64,000 bases of DNA, taken from the NCBI RefSeq assembly GCF_000615805.1, contig NZ_BAMJ01000009.1, positions 1 through 64,000 of the forward strand, in the 5' to 3' direction. The DNA comes from Latilactobacillus fuchuensis DSM 14340 = JCM 11249. Lineage in GTDB: Bacteria; Bacillota; Bacilli; Lactobacillales; Lactobacillaceae. This document shows, one piece after another, positions 56,945-64,000 of the stretch (position 1 is the stretch's first letter; each line of letters begins with the position of its first letter). The position numbers and the translations under genes are program-made. Under the pieces are notes generated by a model. The model worked only from the letters and a program-made list of their open reading frames with translations, ran no database searches and had not been told where the DNA came from.

Positions 56945-58124
56945 AGTGGGCAATAACTTGTGGAATCGGTTCTTGTGCATGTTGTTTTAGGATAAAAATT
57001 TTGAGTAACAGCGGAGCGATTAAAGTTGTGACGACGGTTACGATAATCATCGCTGTATAGTGAGATTGATCAATTAGATGTGCATTGATTGAAACCTGAG
57101 CAACGACTAACGCCATTTCACCCCGTGACACCATGCCAGCGCCAATAATATTACCCGATTCAGATGAAAAGCCACATAGACGAGCGCCTAGCCAGCCACC
57201 CAATTGTTTACCAATTAAGGCAATGATAATTGTGATTAGGATGAATGGTAAGTTCGTACTGAGATGGGCTAACTTAACGTTTAATCCGATACTAACAAAG
57301 AAGACCGGAATAAAAGTGCTATAACCAATGGCTTCAATTTTTGCCGATAATTCTGCTTTATATTTAGTTTGTGAAATCGCCAATCCAATGAAGTAGGCCC
57401 CTAAAACATCACTCATACCAAGATAAGTTGCTAAACTAGCAAAGGCCAAGCAAAGAACAATGGCAATGCCGCTTAGATTCTCAGTGGCAATAAGATGTTT
57501 GGAAAGTGAAAGGATTGGCGGGACTAACCATTTTCCAAAAACAAATGCTAGGACAAAGAAGAGTAATTTAGGCAAAATTAAACCGATTAGATTTAATGAA
57601 TTAGAATGGGGGCCTGCAAAAACGCTGGAGGCAATTCCTAATAGAATGACACAGATGATATCATCTGCAACAGCTGCGCCAAGAATAACCATCCCTTCTT
57701 TAGAATCCAAATAGTTCATTTCTTTTAAAACTTGAATGGAGATGCTGACCGAAGTGGCACTTAGGATTAGACCGATAAATAATGCGGTACTAATTTGGAA
57801 ATGGAACATTAAAACGCATACGATAAAAGCACCGATAGTTGGGAAGATAACACCCATGATAGCAACGACTAGAGAAGGTTTCCAATACTTCATCAGTTGG
57901 GTTAAATCGCCTTCGATACCAGCAATAAACATGAGCAAAATAACGCCAATTTGTGCAAATAGTGTGACAAAATTATCGGTGTGAATTAAATTTAACAGCG
58001 CCGGTCCAAAAATAATCCCGACCAATAACTCGCCAATGACTGTTGGTAAATTAAACTTTGCAAAAATGTGGGAGAATAGCTTAGTTAGTAAGATAATAAG
58101 TGTCAGTGTGATTAGGAAGTCCAT
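56943..58124 (-). CDS. Cation:proton antiporter, CPA2/KefB type
   Basis: Membrane protein of 393 aa with about twelve helices, covering only the Na+/H+ exchanger domain; no TrkA-N domain is attached. NLPTVIGELLVGIIFGPALL near residue 27 and ILGAAVADDIICVILLGI near residue 148 (the ion-binding Asp pair) are family motifs. It exchanges Na+ or K+ for H+. Its start lies 1 bp after the stop of the TIM-barrel epimerase gene, so it is the last gene of a cre-controlled unit and may balance sodium brought in by the SSS symporter; that link is inference. Confidence 0.85.
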   Translation of the reverse strand: MDFLITLTLIILLTKLFSHIFAKFNLPTVIGELLVGIIFGPALLNLIHTDNFVTLFAQIGVILLMFIAGIEGDLTQLMKYWKPSLVVAIMGVIFPTIGAFIVCVLMFHFQISTALFIGLILSATSVSISIQVLKEMNYLDSKEGMVILGAAVADDIICVILLGIASSVFAGPHSNSLNLIGLILPKLLFFVLAFVFGKWLVPPILSLSKHLIATENLSGIAIVLCLAFASLATYLGMSDVLGAYFIGLAISQTKYKAELSAKIEAIGYSTFIPVFFVSIGLNVKLAHLSTNLPFILITIIIALIGKQLGGWLGARLCGFSSESGNIIGAGMVSRGEMALVVAQVSINAHLIDQSHYTAMIIVTVVTTLIAPLLLKIFILKQHAQEPIPQVIAH

Positions 58125-58125
58125 A

Positions 58126-58869
58126 TTAGACCTCCGATAAGGTGACTAAATAACGGTGAAGCATTTTTAATTCCGAATGACATTCTGTAGGCGTCATTGG
58201 ATACTCGAGGATAATCGGAACGGTTGAATCAATTTGGCGACACAACAACCGCCAATCAGTTTGACCATCTGCAAGTAGGACTGTGTCTTGATTCGTAATA
58301 TTTTTAAGATGCAGCACCGTCGTCACTTGATGTAATTGAGTCATGGCTTCTTCAGGGGACTCATTAATCCAATACCAATTACCAGCATCAAAAGTAAAAC
58401 CGGTTTTTGTATGAAGTTGGTGCAATGTTTGACAGACAGCCATGATATGGCTTAATTGACCATGTTCATTTGGTTCATTTTCAAGATTGAGCGCAACATT
58501 GTAAGTTTCGATATAATGATTTAGAACAGTGACCTGTTCAATGGTTGGTTGGTCAATCTCACCTAGACTGATTTTTAAAGCACAGATTCCGAATTTTTGG
58601 GCGAGTTTAAAATAATTTTCAAGCTCAGGATTAATTTCTTGATTAATGAATAAACATTCTGGAATTGAAAAGCGAAATTCAATTTGACGCTCAATGGCGA
58701 GTTGTTGAAGACTGGCGAGTTCAGTTTCCCGTGTACTATCAGTAAATCGTTCACCCCGAACTTCAAAACCATCAATCTTTTCAGTTAAATGGGACAGTAG
58801 CTCATATTGAGAATATCCTTGGTCAAGTTGTTCTTGGAAAATAATGGTATTAATTAATATTTTTGTCAT
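58126..58869 (-). CDS. Sugar phosphate isomerase/epimerase-like TIM-barrel protein
   Basis: Protein of 247 aa of the AP-endonuclease-2/xylose-isomerase-like superfamily. Likely metal ligands are the Glu in LNLENEPNEHG (near residue 145), Asp in GFTFDAGNWYW (near 175), His in VLHLKNI and Glu in IILEYP near the C-terminus. The exact reaction is unknown. Its place beside nanK, under a cre site, suggests a role in amino-sugar use. Start ATG 58869 follows GAGGTGG. A leader terminator precedes it. Confidence 0.75.
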   Translation of the reverse strand: MTKILINTIIFQEQLDQGYSQYELLSHLTEKIDGFEVRGERFTDSTRETELASLQQLAIERQIEFRFSIPECLFINQEINPELENYFKLAQKFGICALKISLGEIDQPTIEQVTVLNHYIETYNVALNLENEPNEHGQLSHIMAVCQTLHQLHTKTGFTFDAGNWYWINESPEEAMTQLHQVTTVLHLKNITNQDTVLLADGQTDWRLLCRQIDSTVPIILEYPMTPTECHSELKMLHRYLVTLSEV

Positions 58870-58883
58870 AGTCTCCACCTCAT

Positions 58884-58938
58884 AAAAAAAGCTAAATTGC
58901 AGACTCATCCCTTTGTGCGGAATCGTCTTAAATTTAGC
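58884..58938 (-). terminator. Leader terminator (possible attenuator) before the TIM-barrel gene
   Basis: On the minus strand GCTAAATTTAAGAC pairs with GTCTGCAATTTAGC, followed by T7, only ~15 nt before the start codon. The promoter at 58968-58990 is upstream of it, so the hairpin lies in the 5' leader. The leader also has TCTTAA that could pair with TTAAGA in the hairpin arm, a possible antiterminator. Confidence 0.65.
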
Positions 58939-58967
58939 GGTTAAATATTAAGATGAAATTTAAATTC

Positions 58968-59004
58968 AGTATAGCATTATTTCAGATTCATGCAAGCGCT
59001 TTAA
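58968..59004 (-). promoter_or_regulatory. Promoter with overlapping cre site
   Basis: Minus strand: TTGCAT, 16-bp spacer, TATACT (58968-58973). The cre-like TTAAAGCGCTTGCA (58991-59004) fits the consensus TGWAAGCGNTTNCA with one mismatch and overlaps the -35 box, a position suited to CcpA repression. Confidence 0.72.
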
Positions 59005-59873
59005 TTAAAAAAACGATAAACTGCCCCAAATAGTGCAGCATCATTAAAATTTTGAGCCACAATTAGTTTTGTTTGGTAGAAGTTGGGTGGTAGGTAGCTT
59101 TGAGTGGCATTATTGAGTAGTTGAATCAAATAGTTTCCCTGTTGTGACACACCACCGCCTATAATTAGTACAGCTGGATCAACGGTTAGAATAATTTGAG
59201 CAAGACCCTGAGCCACTGAATCAGCCCATTGTTGAATAATTGTAAGCACGGCTGAATTACCATTTTGGCTTTCTTTAAAAGCATCCGGAACGCTAAAACC
59301 AAGTTGTTCGTGTAGTTGTTTTTCAAGTGTTAAAGTTGAGGCTCTTTGTTCATAATTTGTTTTTGTTTGTGGATCATAGAGTAAATAACCAATTGAATTC
59401 GCATGGGAGAAGCCACCGTCTTGAAGTTGACCATTCAACAAGTAAGCACCGCCAATACCTGTTCCTAAAGCAACACAATACACATTATCTAAATCTTGAG
59501 CCGCGCCAATTAGTTTCTCACCAAGTAATGCTGCGTTAACATCATTTTCGACATATACGGGTAGATTAAACTGATTGGTAAGGATTTGTTTCAATTCTGT
59601 ACCTTGATAATTGGGAATTGTTGGGCCAGCATAACTAATTTTTCCGGCTTGACGGTCTACAATTCCAGCTGTGCTAATACCAATTCCGATTATTTGATGA
59701 GTTTCACATAGCGCTGAAGTTTTTTGAATAATCTGATTTAGAATTGCTTGATGAGCATTATGAAAAGTATCTAATTTCCCTAGAAAAGTTAGTTGTTTAT
59801 TTAAATCAATTAGACCGTATTTAATTGAGGTACCACCAACATCATAGGCGATGTAGTAAGGGCCAGTTTGCAT
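59001..59873 (-). CDS. nanK: ROK-family sugar kinase, probable N-acetylmannosamine kinase
   Basis: ROK kinase of 290 aa. The ATP loop is AYDVGGTSIKYGLI (residues 8-21), the catalytic aspartate lies in VYVENDVNAALLGE near residue 105, and VALGTGIGGAYLLNG near 133 is the sugar/ATP site. The usual CxCGxxGC zinc motif is absent, as in some NanK-type and other low-GC ROK proteins. Divergent from the SSS transporter and near nanE and nanA, it most likely phosphorylates N-acetylmannosamine. Other hexoses cannot be excluded. Confidence 0.8.
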   Translation of the reverse strand: MQTGPYYIAYDVGGTSIKYGLIDLNKQLTFLGKLDTFHNAHQAILNQIIQKTSALCETHQIIGIGISTAGIVDRQAGKISYAGPTIPNYQGTELKQILTNQFNLPVYVENDVNAALLGEKLIGAAQDLDNVYCVALGTGIGGAYLLNGQLQDGGFSHANSIGYLLYDPQTKTNYEQRASTLTLEKQLHEQLGFSVPDAFKESQNGNSAVLTIIQQWADSVAQGLAQIILTVDPAVLIIGGGVSQQGNYLIQLLNNATQSYLPPNFYQTKLIVAQNFNDAALFGAVYRFFN

Positions 59874-59893
59874 AATAATCTCTCCGTTCCATT

Positions 59894-59945
59894 TGTAAGC
59901 GTTAACAAAAAAGTCTTGACTTTTAAAGTTAGCAATGATTATATT
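59894..59945. promoter_or_regulatory. cre site and divergent promoter between nanK and the SSS gene
   Basis: TGTAAGCGTTAACA (59894-59907) fits the cre consensus with one mismatch and lies 21 bp before the nanK start. On the plus strand TTGACT (59916-59921), an 18-bp spacer and TATATT (59940-59945) form a promoter for the symporter gene. One CcpA site could control both directions. Confidence 0.7.
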
Positions 59946-60058
59946 TAAAACGTTAATTGATTTATTTTTCAGTTGGAGTTTAGCATTAATTTAAAATTAG
60001 TGCAAACACGCACATTCTAAAATGTATTGACCGCACAATAATTTTAGAGGTGAAACTA

Positions 60059-61561
60059 ATGAATAAAATCGGTTTTGGAACGTTAAATTGGGTTGTCTTA
60101 GGGACGTATCTGTTAGCAATGTTACTAGTTGGTGTTTATTTTACAAGAAAAGCTAGTAAAAGTACGGATGCCTTTTTTAAAGCAGAAGGTAAAATACCAG
60201 CATGGGCAGCAGGGTTTAGTATTTACGCAACAACGCTTAGTGCAATTACATTTATGTCGACACCAGAACAAGCATTTTTGCAAGATTGGTCCTATTCGCT
60301 AGGTAATTTAAGTATTATTGTTTTGATTCCAATTTTAATTAAATTCTATGTCCCATTCTTTAGAAAACTGTCAGTTACGACGGCGTATGAATACTTAGAA
60401 CATCGATTTAACCCAGTTATGCGGGTTCTAGGCAGTATTTTATTTATGCTGTATCATATCGGTCGAGTTGCCATCGTCATTTATTTACCAATCTTAGCAA
60501 TTACATCAGTGACTGATATTAACCCAATTGTTATCGCATTATTCGTCGGAGGATTATGTATTATTTATACTTTTCTTGGCGGTATTGAAGGTGTCATTTG
60601 GAGTGATGTCATTCAAGGGATATTACTGCTAGGTGGTGCGCTATTAGTGATTGCAGTTGGGACTCATTACATCAAGGGCGGTTTAGGAACTGTCTGGAAT
60701 GACGCCATTAGTGATCATAAACTATTATCGAGTCTTGATTTTAAAACGAATATGTTATCGCGATTTATACCGCTAATTTTTGCGGGTCAATTCTTTAACG
60801 GTCTATATCAATATACGGGTAGTCAAGATGTTGTTCAACGTTACCAGACAACTAGTTCGATGAAAGAAACGGTTAAATCATTATGGACGAATGGTTTCTT
60901 AGCTTTTATTACAATTCCAATTTTCTATGGGATGGGAACCGTGTTATATAGCTTCTATACACATGCAGCAGTATTGCCAAAAGGGTTTAACACAACAGCA
61001 TTAGTGCCCTATTTTATTATTAAAACGTTACCGGCTGGACTTGCAGGCCTAGTAATTGCGGCCATTTTTGCCGCAGCACAATCGACTGTTGCTTCAAGCT
61101 TAAATGCAATTTCATCATGTGCCATTGCTGATTTTAGAGTTCGATTCTTCAACAATCGATTTAAACAATTCTCAGATGTGACTTGGGCTAGAATTATTAT
61201 CATCATTTCTGGATTATTGAGTTTAGGGGTTGCAATCTATTTGATGGTTTCTGATCAATCACAAACATGGAACTTATTCTTAGCCATTACAGGAATCTTT
61301 GGTGTACCGCTTGCTGGCATTTTTGCAGTTGGCATTTTTACGAAACGTGCGAATTCTACAGGCGTATTAGTTGGATTAATTGCCAGTGCATTCTTGACTT
61401 ATTTTGCACAACGCAGCGAAATTTCACCGTTTGTTGTTAGCTGTGTTTCCTTTGCCAGTGCGTTTATCATTAGTTACGTTGTCAGCTTGATCTTTAAAAA
61501 GAGTAATAAAAACATTGTTGGTTTAACGGTCCAAACAATCAATGAAGAATATCAAAAATAA
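60059..61561 (+). CDS. Sodium:solute symporter (SSS family), probable sialic acid importer
   Basis: Membrane protein of 500 aa with thirteen predicted helices and the LeuT-like SSS fold. FFKAEGKIPAWAAGFSIYATTLSAITFM (helix 1 region) and FAAAQSTVASSLNAISSCAIADF near residue 345 are SSS hallmarks; the latter holds the sodium-site serines. Several bacteria import N-acetylneuraminate by SSS proteins, and the genes around this one are for sialic acid, so that is the probable substrate. Start ATG 60059 after AGAGGTG. Confidence 0.83.
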   Translation: MNKIGFGTLNWVVLGTYLLAMLLVGVYFTRKASKSTDAFFKAEGKIPAWAAGFSIYATTLSAITFMSTPEQAFLQDWSYSLGNLSIIVLIPILIKFYVPFFRKLSVTTAYEYLEHRFNPVMRVLGSILFMLYHIGRVAIVIYLPILAITSVTDINPIVIALFVGGLCIIYTFLGGIEGVIWSDVIQGILLLGGALLVIAVGTHYIKGGLGTVWNDAISDHKLLSSLDFKTNMLSRFIPLIFAGQFFNGLYQYTGSQDVVQRYQTTSSMKETVKSLWTNGFLAFITIPIFYGMGTVLYSFYTHAAVLPKGFNTTALVPYFIIKTLPAGLAGLVIAAIFAAAQSTVASSLNAISSCAIADFRVRFFNNRFKQFSDVTWARIIIIISGLLSLGVAIYLMVSDQSQTWNLFLAITGIFGVPLAGIFAVGIFTKRANSTGVLVGLIASAFLTYFAQRSEISPFVVSCVSFASAFIISYVVSLIFKKSNKNIVGLTVQTINEEYQK

Positions 61562-61569
61562 GAAATTAG

Positions 61570-61603
61570 ACGATAATTCATTTAATTGAATTATCGTTTT
61601 TTT
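61570..61603 (+). terminator. Terminator of the SSS gene
   Basis: ACGATAATTCA pairs with TGAATTATCGT, then T7. nanE therefore has its own promoter. Confidence 0.88.
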
Positions 61604-61656
61604 ATTGAAAGGACAGCGAGTCTCAACTATTCGGAAATCTTTTCCATTTTAGATCA

Positions 61657-61702
61657 TTGATGAAAATAAAGTGACCGGTTATTCTAAATGTAAGCGGTTA
61701 AT
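61657..61702 (+). promoter_or_regulatory. Promoter of nanE-nanA with cre-like roadblock
   Basis: TTGATG (61657-61662), 17-bp spacer, TATTCT (61680-61685). TGTAAGCGGTTAAT (61689-61702) matches cre at 12 of 14 positions and covers the expected start of transcription. Confidence 0.65.
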
Positions 61703-61737
61703 ACAATTTAGATGAGATTTGATTCATCAGGTATCAA

Positions 61738-62475
61738 ATGGTTATTTTAGACGAAGATAGAAGGTTGAAGAGGTTGAAGAATAATTTTTTAGAAGCAGTT
61801 AAAGGCAAATTAATTATCTCATGTCAGGCATTACCAAATGAACCGTTACATAGTTCATTTATCATGTCACGAATGGCAAAGGCCGCAGCTGAAGCTGGTG
61901 CTAGCGCTATTCGATGTAATTCGGTAGTGGATGTTCAAGCGATTCAAGGGATTGTCGATTTGCCGATTATCGGATTAGATAAAGTAGATTATCCGGATGC
62001 ACCGATTTACATTACACCAACGATTAAAGAAATGCGTGGGATTGCGTCAACGGGCGCTGAGGTTGTTGCTTGTGATGTGACAGGACTTCCTCGACCAAAT
62101 GGTGAAACTTTAGCCCAAATTGTGGCGACGATGCGGTCTGAATATCCAGATACATTGCTGATGGCTGATACAGCTAGTTTAGATGATGTTCGAGAAGCTA
62201 ATGAACTTGGCTTTGACATCATCGGGACGACGATGTACGGATATACACCGGCGACTGAAGGTCATAATATTGCTGATGATGATTTTGCTTATCTTAAAGA
62301 GGTTATCAAGCTGGCAAAGGCACCAGTGATTGCGGAAGGTAAAATTGATACACCGGCTAAGGTTACTAGAGTGTTAGAATTAGGCTGTTATAGCGTGGTT
62401 GTCGGCTCAATTATCACTAGACCACAATTAATTGCTGTTCCATTTGTTGAAGCAACTAAAGGTTTAAAAAAATAG
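61738..62475 (+). CDS. nanE: N-acetylmannosamine-6-phosphate 2-epimerase
   Basis: TIM-barrel epimerase of 245 aa. LIISCQALPNEPLHSSFIMS, the family start, is near residue 27, IIGLDKVDYPDAPIYITPT near 78 and VIAEGKIDTPAKV near 200. It converts ManNAc-6-phosphate to GlcNAc-6-phosphate. The N-terminus is ~20 residues longer than usual; ATG 61738 has only a weak ribosome site and a TTG start near 61764-61773 (with GAAGG and AGAGG nearby) is possible. nanA follows after 17 bp. Confidence 0.9.
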   Translation: MVILDEDRRLKRLKNNFLEAVKGKLIISCQALPNEPLHSSFIMSRMAKAAAEAGASAIRCNSVVDVQAIQGIVDLPIIGLDKVDYPDAPIYITPTIKEMRGIASTGAEVVACDVTGLPRPNGETLAQIVATMRSEYPDTLLMADTASLDDVREANELGFDIIGTTMYGYTPATEGHNIADDDFAYLKEVIKLAKAPVIAEGKIDTPAKVTRVLELGCYSVVVGSIITRPQLIAVPFVEATKGLKK

Positions 62476-62492
62476 AGAAGAAGGTTATTATA

Positions 62493-63413
62493 ATGAAAAA
62501 CTTAGAAAAATATCGTGGCGTGATTCCTGCATTTTACGCTTGTTATGACGAAGCTGGAGAAATCAGTCCAGAACGGGTACAAGCTCTAACCGAATATCAC
62601 ATTAAAAAAGGGGTCAAAGGCGTCTATGTTAATGGTTCTTCTGGCGAATGCATTTACCAAAGTGTTGAAGATCGAAAAGTCGTTTTAGAAAACGTTATGA
62701 AAGTTGCCAAAGGTAAATTAACAGTGATTGCCCACGTTGCGGCTAACAATACGAAAGATAGTGTTGAATTAGCGAAACATGCTGAAAGTTTAGGGGTCGA
62801 TGCGATTGCTGCTATTCCACCAATTTATTTTAAATTGCCAGAATATTCAGTCGCAGCTTATTGGAACGCTATTAGTGCAGGTGCACCTAATACTGATTTT
62901 GTTATTTATAATATTCCACAACTTGCTGGTACTGAATTAACACAATCATTATATGCCGAAATGCGTAAGAATCCGAACGTGATTGGCGTTAAGAATTCAT
63001 CAATGCCCGTTCAAGACATCCAAATGTTTAATGCCGCTGGTGGCGAAGATCACTTAGTCTTCAACGGTCCTGATGAACAATTCTTAGGTGGCCGTTTAAT
63101 GGGGGCAATTGGCGGTATCGGTGGGACTTACGGCGCAATGCCAGAACTATTCCTAAAATTAAATGCCTTGATTGCAGCTAAAGAATTAGAAACAGCACAA
63201 CATTTACAATATGCAATTAACGAAATTATTTATAAACTTTGCTCAGGACACGGTAATATGTATGGCATGATTAAAGAAGTTTTACGGATTAATGAAGACT
63301 TAGACTTAGGGTCAGTTCGGTTGCCATTAGAACCATTAAATCATGATGATTTAGCGATTGCACAAGAAGCCGCTAAGATGATTAATGATGCTAAAATGAT
63401 GTATCTTAAATAG
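62493..63413 (+). CDS. nanA: N-acetylneuraminate lyase
   Basis: Class I aldolase of 306 aa in the DHDPS/NAL family. The Schiff-base lysine is K167 in VIGVKNSS and the assisting tyrosine is Y139 in FVIYNIPQLAGTEL; GSSGECIYQSVEDRK near residue 49 binds the carboxylate and resembles the NAL GSTGE pattern. It splits sialic acid into pyruvate and N-acetylmannosamine, which nanK and nanE carry on to GlcNAc-6-phosphate. Ribosome site AGAAGG. No nagA or nagB is in the window. Confidence 0.93.
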   Translation: MKNLEKYRGVIPAFYACYDEAGEISPERVQALTEYHIKKGVKGVYVNGSSGECIYQSVEDRKVVLENVMKVAKGKLTVIAHVAANNTKDSVELAKHAESLGVDAIAAIPPIYFKLPEYSVAAYWNAISAGAPNTDFVIYNIPQLAGTELTQSLYAEMRKNPNVIGVKNSSMPVQDIQMFNAAGGEDHLVFNGPDEQFLGGRLMGAIGGIGGTYGAMPELFLKLNALIAAKELETAQHLQYAINEIIYKLCSGHGNMYGMIKEVLRINEDLDLGSVRLPLEPLNHDDLAIAQEAAKMINDAKMMYLK

Positions 63414-63449
63414 ATAAAAAATTAGAATTCAAAAACCTTGGTAGGGTAA

Positions 63450-63490
63450 TAAGCAGGTAGACCAGTATATTGGTTTACCTGCTTTACTTT
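63450..63490 (+). terminator. Hairpin after nanA
   Basis: AAGCAGGTAGACCA pairs with TGGTTTACCTGCTT; the T run is imperfect (TTTACTTTAT). Likely the end of nanE-nanA. Confidence 0.7.
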
Positions 63491-63513
63491 ATAAGTAAAG
63501 CATATTATATTTA

Positions 63514-63527
63514 AGAAAGCGCTTTAT
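63514..63527. promoter_or_regulatory. cre-like palindrome before the RpiR gene
   Basis: AGAAAGCGCTTTAT has the palindromic core AAAGCGCTTT but deviates from the cre consensus at three positions. It lies 20 bp before the start codon and could also be the RpiR protein's own site. Confidence 0.45.
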
Positions 63528-63547
63528 TAGATGGGGGATAGGCATTT

Positions 63548-64000
63548 ATGGAAATTATTGAACATATTAAAAATCAATATTCATTTCTATCAACGCAAGA
63601 ACAAAAAGTCGCATTGGCAGTTATTCAAAAAGGTAGTACCATCCAGCATATGGGAATTGAAGAATTGGCCGAAGAATTAGCGGTTAGTAATTCAACCATC
63701 TCACGCTTTGTTAAAAAAATAGGTTGTAAAAATTTTGTCGATTTTAAGCTTAGGTTCAATGATCATCAGAATCAAGTACCAGTTGAAGGGGTACAAGGAA
63801 TGATTGATCAAGATGAACGAACCTCTGTTGAAATCTATCAACTGTACCAGACGGTCATTACCAAAACGCAAGAAAAGATTGATCAAACGGATTTAGAAAA
63901 ATTAGTTAAATGGATAAAAGAGAGTCGGCGGATTTTTATTTACGGATTAGGGAGTTCGGGCTATACAACCGAAGAATTTGGGCAGCGTTTAGTTCGAATG
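63548..64000 (+). CDS. MurR/RpiR-family regulator, probable sialic-acid regulator (cut by the window end)
   Basis: The first 151 codons are present. The N-terminal helix-turn-helix is GIEELAEELAVSNSTISRFV (about 38-57) and the SIS domain starts near residue 125 with RRIFIYGLGSSGYTTEEFG. RpiR-type NanR proteins in Firmicutes bind N-acetylmannosamine-6-phosphate, and its position after nanA suggests the same role here. It is only 30% identical by eye to the RpiR protein at 3391. ATG 63548 follows GGGGGATAGG. The C-terminal half is outside the window. Confidence 0.83.
   Translation, partial: MEIIEHIKNQYSFLSTQEQKVALAVIQKGSTIQHMGIEELAEELAVSNSTISRFVKKIGCKNFVDFKLRFNDHQNQVPVEGVQGMIDQDERTSVEIYQLYQTVITKTQEKIDQTDLEKLVKWIKESRRIFIYGLGSSGYTTEEFGQRLVRM

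Noticed and set aside
57133-57984. Plus-strand open frames inside the antiporter gene
   Set aside because: They are antisense shadows of membrane helices without ribosome sites.

Overview
The window reads as chromosome of a low-GC Gram-positive bacterium of the Lactobacillaceae. Protein families, strong AGGAGG ribosome sites, a tRNA-Trp T-box before trpS, cre-like sites and the block metG-tatD-rnmV-rsmA-veg-(yhgE/pip)-ispE-purR all fit. Latilactobacillus (sakei/curvatus group) is my best guess, because a sialic-acid cluster, a cystine importer and an OPT peptide transporter occur together; this is inference from content, not a database match. I see no phage, insertion sequence, CRISPR array or replication origin.

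Layout. 1-3.1 kb: thioredoxin-like protein, Bcr/CflA-type MFS exporter, two-part ThrE-type exporter. 3.1-7.2 kb: an independent small RNA, then an RpiR regulator, a cellobiose-type PTS EIIC and a 6-phospho-beta-glucosidase. 7.4-10.2 kb: cystine importer TcyP with a CoA-disulfide-reductase-like flavoprotein. 10.4-13.2 kb: a frameshifted NlpC/P60 wall hydrolase, a protein with a histone-H1-like tail, an NAD(P)-binding protein. 13.5-18.9 kb: sdaAB, a split sdaAA, an OPT oligopeptide transporter, a PqqD-like protein and a C69 dipeptidase. This looks like a peptide-to-serine-to-pyruvate operon. 19-25 kb: YitT protein, FtsX-type ABC transporter divergent from a TetR regulator, HAD phosphatase, tRNA-Thr and small regulators. 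25-34 kb: helD, T-box-trpS, an SPFH protein with a ribbon-helix-helix regulator under a 40-bp palindrome, MATE exporter, secreted nuclease, aldo/keto reductase. 34-39 kb: small enzymes and hypotheticals. 39-49.5 kb: housekeeping block. 49.6-53.3 kb: dhaK-dhaL-dhaM-dhaQ with convergent dhaS. 53.5-58.1 kb: L,D-transpeptidase, glmU, prs, cation/proton antiporter. 58.1-64 kb: sialic-acid catabolism (TIM-barrel epimerase, ROK kinase, SSS symporter, nanE, nanA, RpiR regulator cut by the window edge), with cre-like sites at each promoter.

Three features stand out. (1) Five genes (NlpC/P60, sdaAA, a DUF2187-type gene, a DUF72 gene, ispE) each become full length if exactly one base is added, which suggests either systematic sequence or assembly error or recent decay. 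(2) An imperfect-hairpin repeat of about 120 bp occurs four times, with its TAGAGTG edge at or overlapping stop codons. (3) Several regulatory palindromes can be assigned to neighbouring regulators: a DhaS-type operator before dhaK, a ribbon-helix-helix operator, and a TetR operator. Leader hairpins before metG and the TIM-barrel epimerase gene look like attenuators.

All calls come from reading the sequence and recalled family knowledge; no search or folding program was run.
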